Numbered from the stretch's first letter, positions 25,913 to 34,195 are shown. The stretch is DNA of 64,000 nt from Paenibacillus durus ATCC 35681 (GCF_000993825.1 NZ_CP011114.1:1302001-1366000); one strand, 5' to 3'. Made by a program: numbers and translations. Notes: a model not told the origin generated them from the letters alone.

Positions 25913-27073
25913 TCAACCGATGACCTTTCGTCCGGCGTAGATTTCCGGGTGCGCGGCGTAATGATAATGGAGCATAAGACCCTCGAACACGGCGTCCCAG
26001 CTTCGGGATTTGGCCGTTTCGAGCGCTTTTTCGCTAAGAACCTGCCGATTATGCGGGTTGAGCATTTTGACGATCGCCTTGGTTAGCTCCGGGACGCTGC
26101 CGTACTTGCATACAAGCGCGTTCCTGTGGTTCTCCGTAAAATCGGTCACGCCGCCGGAATCGGTGCAGATGACAGGCAGCCCGCTCGCCATCGCCTCAAG
26201 CAGCACATTGCCGAACGTCTCGGTGCCGGAAGGAAATACGAAGACATCTGCGCTTGCATAGATTGCAGCCAGTTCTTCGCCCCGGCGGCTTCCCGTAAAA
26301 ATGGCGTTCGGTATCCTTTTGGCGATCAGCTCCGGCAAATAAGGCCCCTCCCCGGTGAAGACCCATTTTACCCGCTCTCCGTATCGCTGATTAACTTGCA
26401 TAATGCTGTCAGCCAGCGTTGGCAGCCCTTTCTCCGCCGCGATGCGGCCGACGTAGAGAAATACAACTTCCTCCGTTCCGGCCAGCTTTTCCCTAAGCTC
26501 TGGGGAGTAATTCCCGGGATTAAACCGCTCCAGATCGATTCCACGGGGCCAAAGGGCCAAGTTTTGAATGCCATGCTGTGTCAAATCGTGCAGCGCACTC
26601 CGGGAAGGGGCGAGGTTGACGAGTGCGAAGCTGTGAAACCAGCGCATGTATGCCCACAAAGCTTTATTTAAATACTGCATATGGTAAAATTGGAGGTACT
26701 TGTCGAAGCTCGTATGGTAGGACATGATGATCGGTATATTCAGCGCTCTCGCTGCCCGCAGGCCGCTCCAGCCGACGCCGAGCTCAGTGACAATGTGCAC
26801 GACATCGGGCCCAAAGTCCGAGAGCTGCTCAAGAATTTTGGGATAAGGAGGGAAAGCGAGACGGCAATCCGGATAGATATGAGGCGTGAAGCCTTTGAAC
26901 CGTACGACAGGGACCCCGTCTGCTTCGGGTTCATCGGACTCATAATCGGGGGCGAAGAATAGATGTTCAATGCCGCTGCGCGTCAAATATTGGCTCAAAT
27001 ACATCAACGTATTGGACACACCATTGATTTGCGGGTAAAACGTATCTGTGAAGAAGGCTATCCTCAAAATCAT
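25913..27073 (-). CDS. Glycosyltransferase family 4 (diacylglycerol-glucosyl/mannosyltransferase-like)
   Basis: 386 residues. The N-terminus RIAFFTDTFYPQINGVSNTL and the C-terminal FPSGTETFGNVLLEAMASGLP motif with PVICTDSGG are typical of GT4 enzymes that add sugars to diacylglycerol or phosphatidylinositol-like acceptors. FLYVGRIAAEKGL begins the nucleotide-sugar domain. I used the ATG at 27073, which has AAAGG five bases upstream; a TTG lies one codon earlier. A TnpB element starts only 24 bases upstream of the start, so the native promoter has probably been displaced. No signal peptide; peripheral membrane action is likely. Confidence 0.85.
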   Translation of the reverse strand: MILRIAFFTDTFYPQINGVSNTLMYLSQYLTRSGIEHLFFAPDYESDEPEADGVPVVRFKGFTPHIYPDCRLAFPPYPKILEQLSDFGPDVVHIVTELGVGWSGLRAARALNIPIIMSYHTSFDKYLQFYHMQYLNKALWAYMRWFHSFALVNLAPSRSALHDLTQHGIQNLALWPRGIDLERFNPGNYSPELREKLAGTEEVVFLYVGRIAAEKGLPTLADSIMQVNQRYGERVKWVFTGEGPYLPELIAKRIPNAIFTGSRRGEELAAIYASADVFVFPSGTETFGNVLLEAMASGLPVICTDSGGVTDFTENHRNALVCKYGSVPELTKAIVKMLNPHNRQVLSEKALETAKSRSWDAVFEGLMLHYHYAAHPEIYAGRKVIG

Positions 27074-27096
27074 CAAATCCTTTACCGTTGAATGGA

Positions 27097-28652
27097 TTTA
27101 GTGTCGCAGTCCCCCACCTCTAAGCCAACAGCGAAGGTGGGGGTTGGACACGTCTACTTAACAAACATATGTTCTTGTGTTATGCTAGATCCATCAAACT
27201 TACGATGGAGGCGCATCCCATGAAGGTGGTCAAAACACTCAAACATCCGATTACGTCTCACCACCGCATGCTAGATGCGACTCTCCATGTATATCAAGAG
27301 GCGCTGTCGTTCTTTATTACGGTCATTCAAGAGCAGTTTATGGCCTTGGAATCGTTATCCACCCAAGCGGTGGTGACGGCAGTAGAACGGCTGACTCACC
27401 GTACCAGGCACAATCCGAATCCGTTTTACACCGAATTCGATCAACGCTTTTATAAGTTTCCTTCTTACTTCCGCAGGAGTGCCATTGCCGAAGCGTTTGG
27501 CATTGTGAAAAGTCATAACTCCCGTTTTCAGCTTTGGCAAGCCGAGCGGCAACACGCCCAGCAAGAAGGGAAACGCTTTTCGAAGAAACCGCCGACACTC
27601 CAAGCTCAGCATCAGGCGTTCCCTTGCTTCTACAAAGGCAATATGTTCATTCGAACCTCCGAAAGGGCAGCCAACATCAAGGTATTTCATCGAGGCGATT
27701 GGGTCTGGCTCCCCATTACCTTTAAAGGGCAGGACCTATTCAAACGTAACGTGTGGAGCATGAAAGAATGCAGCCCCACATTGGTTCGGAAAGGAAAACG
27801 CTATGCCCTTCATATCGCCTATGAGGGAGATGTGAAGTTGACTCAGACGGAACATTCCAAGCAGCGGGTGTGTGCTGTTGATTTGGGGTTAACGAATTCC
27901 GCAGTCTGTTCCGTGATGGAAGCTAACGGCACTGTCTTGGCGAGGACATTTATTAACCAAGCCAAAGAAAAAGACCGGATGCGCCAAATCACAGGTAAAC
28001 TAAAACAAGCCCAGCGTCAATCCGGTATAGGGGCAAAACCGAATTTCTGGCGGCGGATGAACGGCTTACAGACGCATATCGTCCACGATACCGCGCATCA
28101 AATCCTTGCCTTTGCCCAAAAGCACCGCGCAGATGTCATCGTCATGGAGTATTTAGGGAAGATGCGTCTGCCTAGAGGAACGTGGGGAGCCAAGCGGCTT
28201 CGAGCCAAACTCCAGTTTTGGGCCAAACGACGCATCCAAACGAAAGTGACCGAAATGGCGTATTTTCTAGGGATGCGGGTTTCCATGGTCAACCCTGCGA
28301 ATACAAGTGCGCTTGCTTTTGACGGCAGTGGATTTGTACAACGCAACACGAAGCGTGATATTGCTGTATTCGCAACAGGCAAAACGTATCACGCGGACCT
28401 TAATGCCTCGTATAACATCAGCGCACGGTACGTGCTACGTAATATACAAAAATCCACGTCTGAAAAGATGTGGTTGTCCTTGGAGGCAAAAGACCCTTCA
28501 TTGGCAAAACGAACATATTGGACGTTGGCTTCCCTCATTCGGGTGCAACAGGCATTGAGTCTTCAGACATGAAGCTCGCAAGCGTGTGCAACCCTGTATG
28601 GATGCCAACAGAAGCCCCCCACTTCATGCGTAAGCTAAGTAGGGGAGAGTTC
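27097..28652 (+). mobile_element. TnpB-only insertion sequence, copy 2
   Basis: About 1,556 bases, the same organisation as copy 1: left CCCCCACC/GGTGGGGG hairpin, promoter, tnpB and right hairpin. The right stem is imperfect here (CCCCACTT against AAGTAGGGG). Flanks are AATGGA on the left (27091-27096) and ACTGGA on the right (28653-28658), of which TGGA is identical. It sits between the divergent glycosyltransferase and SDR genes. Confidence 0.85.
27220..28572 (+). CDS. tnpB: TnpB-family RNA-guided nuclease, copy 2
   Basis: 450 residues from the ATG at 27220, equivalent to the start chosen in copy 1. The RuvC residues Asp221, Glu310 and Asp393 are all kept (CAVDLGLTN, VIVMEYLGK, HADLNASYNI). 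The cysteine-free TSALAFDGSG segment is identical to copy 1. The 37 substitutions between the copies are scattered and mostly conservative, with no stop or frameshift. This suggests both copies evolved under selection and were acquired separately rather than by recent local transposition. The promoter TTAACA-17-TATGCT (27158-27186) is conserved. Confidence 0.9.
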   Translation: MKVVKTLKHPITSHHRMLDATLHVYQEALSFFITVIQEQFMALESLSTQAVVTAVERLTHRTRHNPNPFYTEFDQRFYKFPSYFRRSAIAEAFGIVKSHNSRFQLWQAERQHAQQEGKRFSKKPPTLQAQHQAFPCFYKGNMFIRTSERAANIKVFHRGDWVWLPITFKGQDLFKRNVWSMKECSPTLVRKGKRYALHIAYEGDVKLTQTEHSKQRVCAVDLGLTNSAVCSVMEANGTVLARTFINQAKEKDRMRQITGKLKQAQRQSGIGAKPNFWRRMNGLQTHIVHDTAHQILAFAQKHRADVIVMEYLGKMRLPRGTWGAKRLRAKLQFWAKRRIQTKVTEMAYFLGMRVSMVNPANTSALAFDGSGFVQRNTKRDIAVFATGKTYHADLNASYNISARYVLRNIQKSTSEKMWLSLEAKDPSLAKRTYWTLASLIRVQQALSLQT

Positions 28653-28751
28653 ACTGGAACCACTTTATTTAACTATATTATTCATTTGCAAATCCCAAAC
28701 TGCCGAAAGGTAAAATGGTTATTAAATTTGGATTTAGGGTGGTTGATTATC

Positions 28752-29486
28752 ATGCTGACTAATAAAAAGTTGATCATAACCGGCGCGGCATCCGGGATCG
28801 GAAAAGAAATCGTGAAACTCGGTTTACGAGAAGGCGCTTCGGTGATCGCGTGTGACATTAACGGCCGGCTGCTCGAGGAGTTGAAGGAGTGGGCGGATGC
28901 TTATCAGAATCTGTACACCTATCAAGTGGATGTAAGCGATTATGATCTGGTTCGTGAGTTTTTTGCCTATATTGAACAGGAGCACCCGGACGCGGACAGC
29001 TTGGTGAATAACGCGGGGATTTATTTGGCGCAAAGCATTCTGGATTATCAAGAGGACGATATCGCCAGAGTCATGGATATTAACATCAAGGGAGCCGTCT
29101 ATTTCTCGCAGCTGTTCGGAAGGCGGATGCTTCGCAATCAGCGCCAGGGAACAATCGTCAATATGTCCTCCGTGTCGGGGATGGAGGGAAGCTCGGATGC
29201 GATTTATGGCATGTCCAAAGCAGCCTTGCTCGGGCTAACCAAGAGCTGCGCCATGAATTTTTCGCCCTACATACGCGTTAACGCTGTCGCGCCCACGATG
29301 GTGGACACTTCAATGATGGAGACCATTCCCGAATGGAGAAAACAGGAGTATCTCAGTCACCAGCTAATTCCTGAGCCGGTATTGCCGGAGGATGTGGCTG
29401 AAACAGTCGTTTTTCTACTGTCCGATAAATCGAGGCACTATACGGGCGCTACCTTTGATATTAATAACGGCGGCTATTTAAGATAA
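28752..29486 (+). CDS. Short-chain dehydrogenase/reductase
   Basis: 244 residues. The cofactor motif is TGAASGIG (about 12-19), with the structural NNAG. The catalytic Ser is in NMSSVSG, and Tyr and Lys are in YGMSK. An acidic residue in CDING after strand 2 suggests NAD(H) preference. The open frame extends upstream into the TnpB element, but the SDR domain begins at the ATG at 28752. The ribosome site AGGGTGG is weak and distant. The substrate is unknown. It lies just after TnpB copy 2 and may be read from it. Confidence 0.87.
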   Translation: MLTNKKLIITGAASGIGKEIVKLGLREGASVIACDINGRLLEELKEWADAYQNLYTYQVDVSDYDLVREFFAYIEQEHPDADSLVNNAGIYLAQSILDYQEDDIARVMDINIKGAVYFSQLFGRRMLRNQRQGTIVNMSSVSGMEGSSDAIYGMSKAALLGLTKSCAMNFSPYIRVNAVAPTMVDTSMMETIPEWRKQEYLSHQLIPEPVLPEDVAETVVFLLSDKSRHYTGATFDINNGGYLR

Positions 29487-29499
29487 TGGGATGGGCTGC

Positions 29500-29530
29500 T
29501 TGACTTCGAGTAAACTCTAAGAAATATAAT
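29500..29530 (+). promoter_or_regulatory. MerR-type promoter with 19-bp spacer
   Basis: TTGACT, a 19-base spacer and TATAAT. An imperfect palindrome CTTCGAGTAAACTCTAAG (29504-29521) fills the spacer. MerR-family activators act on exactly such over-long spacers, and a MerR-type gene lies downstream at 30621. Confidence 0.8.
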
Positions 29531-29569
29531 ACGGGCATCCATAATTCATCTTTGAAGGAGAGATGTCCT

Positions 29570-30577
29570 GTGTTCAACTCAAGAGTTATCGTAACGGCGT
29601 ACGGTGGGCCGGAAGTGCTGAAAGTGGTTCAGGAGCCTCTGCGGATCCCTGATCGGGATGAGGTTCGCGTCAAAGTTCAAAGCTCCGGCGTGGCGCTAGC
29701 GGATATCATGAGAAGGGAAGGCAAGTTTCCGAATCCGCCTACGCCGCCGTTTACGCCGGGATACGATGCGGTCGGTGTGATCGACGAGCTCGGGGAGGAT
29801 GTGCAGCAGTTTCGTAAAGGGGACAAAGTGGCGGTTTTCTATAACGGAACGGGGGGCTATGCGGCTTATGTGTATGCGAAGAATGACGAACTGGTCGCTG
29901 TTCCGCCGCAGGTGGATTCATCGCTCGCCGTTGCCGCTGTCTTAAACTATGTTACCGCCTATCAGATGCTTCACCGAATCGCCAAGGTATCTGAGGGAGA
30001 GAGTGTTCTGATCCACGGAGCAAGCGGCGGAACTGGAACGGCCCTGCTGGAACTGGGCAGATTGGCGAAGCTGAAAATGTATGGCACGGCTTCGCTGATG
30101 AAGCACTCCACTGTTGCCGGGTACGGCGCCGAACCGATCGATTACCGGAACGAAGATTTCGTCGATTTTCTGGGGCTTCATGCTCCTGAAGGAATTGACG
30201 CCGTATTCGATCCGATTGGAGGCGAGAACTACGAACGCTCGCTGCGGACTTTAAGCCGGAACGGCCGGTTTGTCAGCTACGGGTATACCTCAGTGCTTCA
30301 GGAGCAGGACTCCGGAAATTGGGAGAAGGAATGGAGCCATCTGGCGGCAACCCAAACGACGGAGCAGGGCCATCCTATGCATCTTTACAGCATCACCCTT
30401 CTGAAAAAAGAACAGCCGGACTGGTTCCGGGAAGACGCAAGCGCCGTACTATCTCTGCTGGAGGGAGGCTTGATCCATCCGCTGGTATCGCACCGCATTC
30501 CGCTTCAAGAAGCGGCCAAGGCGCAGGAGCTGCTTGAACGGTCTTTGGCCGTCGGCAAAGTGGTGCTGATCAGCTAA
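29570..30577 (+). CDS. Quinone oxidoreductase / medium-chain zinc-less alcohol dehydrogenase
   Basis: 335 residues from the GTG at 29570, which has AAGGAG nine bases upstream. An earlier in-frame TTG contains that ribosome site and is rejected. The GroES-like domain (about 1-120) has TPGYDAVGVI but no zinc-ligand cysteines. The Rossmann domain has SVLIHGASGGTGTALLELG. Members reduce quinones or enones with NADPH. The MerR-type promoter upstream and the MerR gene 43 bases downstream suggest induction by an electrophile or aldehyde. Confidence 0.87.
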   Translation: MFNSRVIVTAYGGPEVLKVVQEPLRIPDRDEVRVKVQSSGVALADIMRREGKFPNPPTPPFTPGYDAVGVIDELGEDVQQFRKGDKVAVFYNGTGGYAAYVYAKNDELVAVPPQVDSSLAVAAVLNYVTAYQMLHRIAKVSEGESVLIHGASGGTGTALLELGRLAKLKMYGTASLMKHSTVAGYGAEPIDYRNEDFVDFLGLHAPEGIDAVFDPIGGENYERSLRTLSRNGRFVSYGYTSVLQEQDSGNWEKEWSHLAATQTTEQGHPMHLYSITLLKKEQPDWFREDASAVLSLLEGGLIHPLVSHRIPLQEAAKAQELLERSLAVGKVVLIS

Positions 30578-30620
30578 AATATTTGGTTTAAGGCTGAATG
30601 AAGGAAGTGAGGACAGTCGC

Positions 30621-31028
30621 ATGTACTCAATCAGTGAAGTATCCAAATTAACGGGGATTACGGCGTATACCCTCCGTTTCTATGAAAAGATAGGTATACT
30701 GCCGAACCCATCCCGTAAGGATGGAAAGGAGAATGGACGCCGGCGTTACGACGACGGGGACATCCGGTTTATCCGCTTCATCCACGGCTTAAAGCAAACG
30801 GGAATGAAGCTGGAGGATATCGCTTCTTTTGCCAAGGACGGGTGTTTATTGGACCTGGACGGCAGAGAAATACCTGACATCCGGGATTCTCTGCACATAC
30901 GAATGGACATCCTGGATAGGCATATTGACTGGCTGGAGCGGCAGATGGAGCATCTGGAGCAGGTCAAGACCGTCGCCCTGGAGAAAAAAGCGTACTATTC
31001 GGCTATGCTGAATGACCATTTATCGTAA
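30621..31028 (+). CDS. MerR-family transcriptional regulator
   Basis: 135 residues. The winged helix-turn-helix is MYSISEVSKLTGITAYTLRF followed by YEKIGILPNPSRKDG and RRYDDGDIRFIRFIHGLKQTGM. A C-terminal coiled-coil dimer helix covers about 80-125. A Cys lies at KDGCLLDLD, the kind of position used for sensing in AdhR-like regulators, but single-Cys sensing is inferred. The gene follows the quinone oxidoreductase in the same direction and probably regulates it through the 19-bp-spacer promoter at 29500. A terminator ends the unit. Confidence 0.9.
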   Translation: MYSISEVSKLTGITAYTLRFYEKIGILPNPSRKDGKENGRRRYDDGDIRFIRFIHGLKQTGMKLEDIASFAKDGCLLDLDGREIPDIRDSLHIRMDILDRHIDWLERQMEHLEQVKTVALEKKAYYSAMLNDHLS

Positions 31029-31044
31029 TTTCCTGTCGGATGAG

Positions 31045-31077
31045 AAGACCTTCTTGAGAGATCAAGAGGGTCTTTTT
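31045..31077 (+). terminator. Terminator of the MerR gene
   Basis: AAGACC and GGGTCTT, with an inner TTGA/TCAA stem, followed by a T-run. Repeat copy 2 starts three bases later. Confidence 0.8.
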
Positions 31078-31079
31078 GC

Positions 31080-31181
31080 AAATATCAGAAAGTATAAGCT
31101 TCGCGCTTATCCTTGACCTGATATTTTTACGAGAAACGGATGCCTTCCTCTTCCAGAGGACGGCGAAGCCGTTTCTTCTTA
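31080..31181. repeat. Structured intergenic repeat, copy 2
   Basis: The first-hairpin arms are AAATATCAG (31080-31088) and CTGATATTT (31118-31126). Compared with copies 1 and 3, an A-T pair has changed to C-G on both sides. The inner stem is ATAAGC-TTCGC-GCTTAT. The second hairpin has AGAAACGG/CCGTTTCT outer arms around CCTCTTCCAGAGG. Confidence 0.85.
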
Positions 31182-31332
31182 GTAGTGACAGAAATGATTT
31201 CCGAAATAAGAGCCCCTTAATATTATTGATATGAATGGATAATTAGCGAGAATTGGTAGGAAGCGGATTTCGTCATACCAAATATGCATGAAGTACGCTC
31301 TTTGTAAGAATAACTATGAAAGAAGAGAGACT

Positions 31333-31872
31333 ATGACTATCCTAGATACCGATCGTTTAATCATTAGAAGATTCAAGGCGGAGGATTGGCGGGATCTGCA
31401 TGAATATCTATCCAGGGAGAACGTGGTAAAGTATGAACCCTATGGCGTGTTAACGGAGAAAGAATCAAGAGAAGAAGCGCTGAGGCGTTCCTCGGATTCT
31501 GCTTTTTGGGCAGTGTGTCTTAAAGAAACGGGTAAAATGATCGGTAATTTATATTTTCAGGAGCAGGAGCCGAAGAGATTTCAAACTTGGGTATTGGGAT
31601 ACGTATTTCATTCCGATTATCAGGGAAATGGTTATGCCGGCGAGGCTTGCCGCAGGCTGCTGAAATACGGTTATGAAACTTTGGAGATCCGGCGTGTGAT
31701 CGCGATGTGCAATCCCGAGAACCAGCGGTCATGGAAATTGCTTGAACGGCTGAATTTTCGGAGAGAAGGGCACTCCCTGCAGACGGGTTACTTCAAATAC
31801 GATAAAGATGGAAATCCAATCTGGCATGATACTTTTTTATATGCGCTGCTCCGAACCGAATGGGGCGAATAA
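31333..31872 (+). CDS. GNAT N-acetyltransferase (RimJ/RimL-like)
   Basis: About 179 residues from the ATG at 31333 (GAGAGA just upstream). The GNAT elements are LDTDRLIIRRFKAEDWRDL at the start, the V/L-GYV-x-H-x-x-YQGNGYAGEACRRLL acetyl-CoA loop near residue 100, and PENQRSWKLLERLNF near 125-140. The arrangement fits the Acetyltransf_3 group that modifies protein N-termini or small amines. The longer frame from 31288 has no ribosome site. It is a stand-alone gene and the acceptor is unknown. Confidence 0.85.
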   Translation: MTILDTDRLIIRRFKAEDWRDLHEYLSRENVVKYEPYGVLTEKESREEALRRSSDSAFWAVCLKETGKMIGNLYFQEQEPKRFQTWVLGYVFHSDYQGNGYAGEACRRLLKYGYETLEIRRVIAMCNPENQRSWKLLERLNFRREGHSLQTGYFKYDKDGNPIWHDTFLYALLRTEWGE

Positions 31873-31909
31873 AAGATGAAATTAAAAAATCTACTGCCAT
31901 ACATCTTCT

Positions 31910-32233
31910 TTACATCACGGTTAATTCAAGACGGACATTCCTGCGAAAATACATGTCTTCCCTGCTTAAACTCTCGTTATGGCGGAAATTCCTTGAAATT
32001 CCTGCAGGGTCGCAGCTTTTTCCAAATTGATCAATAGAATCAACGAAAAAAACTGCACTGGAGCAGGCTTGCAATTTATTCAAAAGCCAGCCCCAAAAAT
32101 CAACTGGTGAGCGGAAGTTAACTACCTCGTCCGGAATAATGGATGCGGCGGCCATTAAGGGTGCGGCGGTCAATAAGTTTGCATCAACGCCCAGCGTCGA
32201 TTGACAAATCGTGAGGTCGCGCAGTAATCTCAT
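31910..32233 (-). CDS. Hypothetical protein, possibly a remnant
   Basis: 107 residues, not recognised. The protein-like stretch runs over the first 80 residues (TLGVDANLLTAAPLMAAASI, VDFWGWLLNKLQ, AVFFVDSID) and the tail looks less ordered. The ribosome site is poor (GAGAGA about 12 bases upstream). It is convergent with the acetyltransferase and divergent from the monooxygenase. Composition is in line with its neighbours. It could be a truncated domain of a larger protein. Nothing else is seen in 31873-32408 apart from a promoter at its right edge. Confidence 0.4.
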   Translation of the reverse strand: MRLLRDLTICQSTLGVDANLLTAAPLMAAASIIPDEVVNFRSPVDFWGWLLNKLQACSSAVFFVDSIDQFGKSCDPAGISRNFRHNESLSREDMYFRRNVRLELTVM

Positions 32234-32329
32234 GTCATATTATCTCTCATAAAACGCTGATTATTAGTTGCTATGCACAATTAATAATGAGAATTTTAGA
32301 TATTATGACAATATACATGCCATCAACAT

Positions 32330-32357
32330 TTAAACGGCTGATGACTCAAGATATAAT
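32330..32357 (+). promoter_or_regulatory. Promoter of the flavin monooxygenase gene
   Basis: TTAAAC, a 16-base spacer and TATAAT, about 50 bases before the start codon. Confidence 0.55.
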
Positions 32358-32408
32358 ATGACTATTAGCACATATGCTGGCTTAAGCCACTGAAAGGTAT
32401 GAGGAGTC

Positions 32409-33836
32409 ATGAGTCTGGAAGCATTGAACGAACGAGTGAAAACCGATCTTTCCTACCTTGCCTTTGGAGGCGCGGCTTGGGTACAGCCGAAGAATCATTC
32501 TGAAGGGCATGTCTATGACGTTGTAATTATCGGGGGAGGTCAAAGCGGCTTGGCTGCGGCTTTTGGCCTGCTGCGTGAACGGATATCGAATATTCTAGTC
32601 ATTGATGAGAACCGTGAAGGTCTGGAAGGGCCGTGGGAAACTTATGCGCGCATGGTTACGCTGCGTACGCCCAAGCATCTGACTTCCATCGACCTCGGAA
32701 TACCTTCTCTGACCTTCCGCTCCTGGTGGGAAGCGCAGTTCGGATCGCAGGGCTGGGAAGAGGTTGTGAAAATTCCGCGGGGCGACTGGATGAATTATTT
32801 GCGCTGGTACCGGCAGGTTCTTGGTCTTCCGGTCATTAATGAGGTCAAGCTGAAGCTGATTGAGCCTGCCGAGGAAGGGATTCACCGCTTGCATATTGAC
32901 GGTGTGGGGGCGCCTTCGGAACAATTATTGGCGCGAAAGGTCGTTCTGGCCACAGGTATCCAGGGGGGCGGCGAATGGCATGTGCCTTCACTCATCGCCG
33001 ATAATTTGCCGAACCACCTGTATGCCCACACCTCGGAGATGATTGATTTTGACACGCTGAAGGGCAAAAAAATCGGGATTCTGGGCGGCGGCGCATCGGC
33101 CTTTGACAATGCCAATTTCGCCTTGTCCCAAGGCGTGGCCGAAGCTCATGTCTTTGTACGCCGGGAGAAGCTGCCGAACGTCAATCCGATCCGCCAGATG
33201 GAATCGTCGGGGATGATTGAGCGCTTCCACGTTCTGACGGATGCCGAGAAGTATGCGGCGATTTCTCATTTCTTCAAATACAATCAGCCGCCGACCAACG
33301 ATACCTTTGAACGGGCGGCTGCATGGCCCGGATTTAAGCTGCACCTTGGCGCTCCATGGCTTGATGTAGAGAGCGAGGGCGAAGGAGTGACGGTGACCAC
33401 GCCTCAAGGCAGGTTCACGTTTGATTTCCTGATCGTCAGTACGGGTCTGCTCAGCGATCCCGGCTTACGTCCGGAACTCCGGCTGATCGAGAGCCACATT
33501 GCCCGCTGGAGCGATGTCTACAAGGCTCCGGAAGAGACAGCTAATCCGCTGCTCGATGCGCATCCTTATCTCAGCCCCGGCTTTGCGCTCACAAGCCGCG
33601 ACGCGGAGGGAGAGCCTCTCCTGCATGGACTGTTCGTCTTTAACTACTCGGCGCTTGCGAGCTGCGGACTTTCGGCTTCCGCCATTTCGGGAACGAAGAA
33701 CGCGGTGCCGAGGCTAGTCTCGGGAGTGGCGGACCAATTGTTCCTTGACGACCGCGACGCGATTCTGCAATCCTTCTTTGATTATGATGAGGCCGAATTT
33801 ATCGGCGAATGGTCAATAAGCAGCGCCAAGCGATGA
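32409..33836 (+). CDS. FAD/NAD(P)-dependent monooxygenase-like protein
   Basis: 475 residues with two dinucleotide-binding folds. FAD site: VYDVVIIGGGQSGLAAAFGL (about 36-55). NAD(P) site: GKKIGILGGGASAFDNANFA (about 219-238). The ATG-rich linker YAHTSEMIDFDTLKGK sits where flavin monooxygenases carry their FxGxxxHxxxW signature, but the motif is not exact. The group includes FMO-like enzymes, ornithine-type hydroxylases and uncharacterised oxidoreductases. GAGGAG is very close to the start, so AAAGG further up may be the functional site. It is cytosolic, monocistronic and followed by a strong terminator. The substrate is unknown. Confidence 0.83.
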   Translation: MSLEALNERVKTDLSYLAFGGAAWVQPKNHSEGHVYDVVIIGGGQSGLAAAFGLLRERISNILVIDENREGLEGPWETYARMVTLRTPKHLTSIDLGIPSLTFRSWWEAQFGSQGWEEVVKIPRGDWMNYLRWYRQVLGLPVINEVKLKLIEPAEEGIHRLHIDGVGAPSEQLLARKVVLATGIQGGGEWHVPSLIADNLPNHLYAHTSEMIDFDTLKGKKIGILGGGASAFDNANFALSQGVAEAHVFVRREKLPNVNPIRQMESSGMIERFHVLTDAEKYAAISHFFKYNQPPTNDTFERAAAWPGFKLHLGAPWLDVESEGEGVTVTTPQGRFTFDFLIVSTGLLSDPGLRPELRLIESHIARWSDVYKAPEETANPLLDAHPYLSPGFALTSRDAEGEPLLHGLFVFNYSALASCGLSASAISGTKNAVPRLVSGVADQLFLDDRDAILQSFFDYDEAEFIGEWSISSAKR

Positions 33837-33872
33837 GCTTGAACCCAAAATATAATCGTCTCGCATCAAGGG

Positions 33873-33896
33873 CGCCCGGGAAACCGGGCGTTTTTT
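33873..33896 (+). terminator. Terminator of the monooxygenase gene
   Basis: CGCCCGG, GAAA loop, CCGGGCG and six T. Repeat copy 3 starts three bases later. Confidence 0.9.
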
Positions 33897-33898
33897 GG

Positions 33899-34033
33899 AA
33901 ATATAAGAAAGTATAAGCTTCGCGCTTATCATTTGCCTTATATTTCTACGAGAAACGATACCTAAAAGCGATACTCGTATCGCTACTTCGGAAGCTTAAG
34001 CTGCTAACAGGACGGCGCAGCCGTTTCTTCTTG
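33899..34033. repeat. Structured intergenic repeat, copy 3 (longest)
   Basis: The first-hairpin arms are AAATATAAG (33899-33907) and CTTATATTT (33937-33945) with the inner ATAAGC-TTCGC-GCTTAT stem. The second region is longer than in the other copies and contains the palindromes AGCGATACTCGTATCGCT and AGCTTAAGCT before closing with CCGTTTCTTCTT. Confidence 0.85.
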
Positions 34034-34195
34034 GTTTGCGCGGCGGTGTGGAAGGTGAAGAAAAAGCAGAATTAAACAGATTTGCATCGCATAAAATTTT
34101 AAGTTCCGGCGAAACCGCTCCGGCTTAACGGACGTATTAACGCTCAAACGGCTTGAAGAAACCTTGAACAAATCATTGAGGAGGATTCGATAGTT

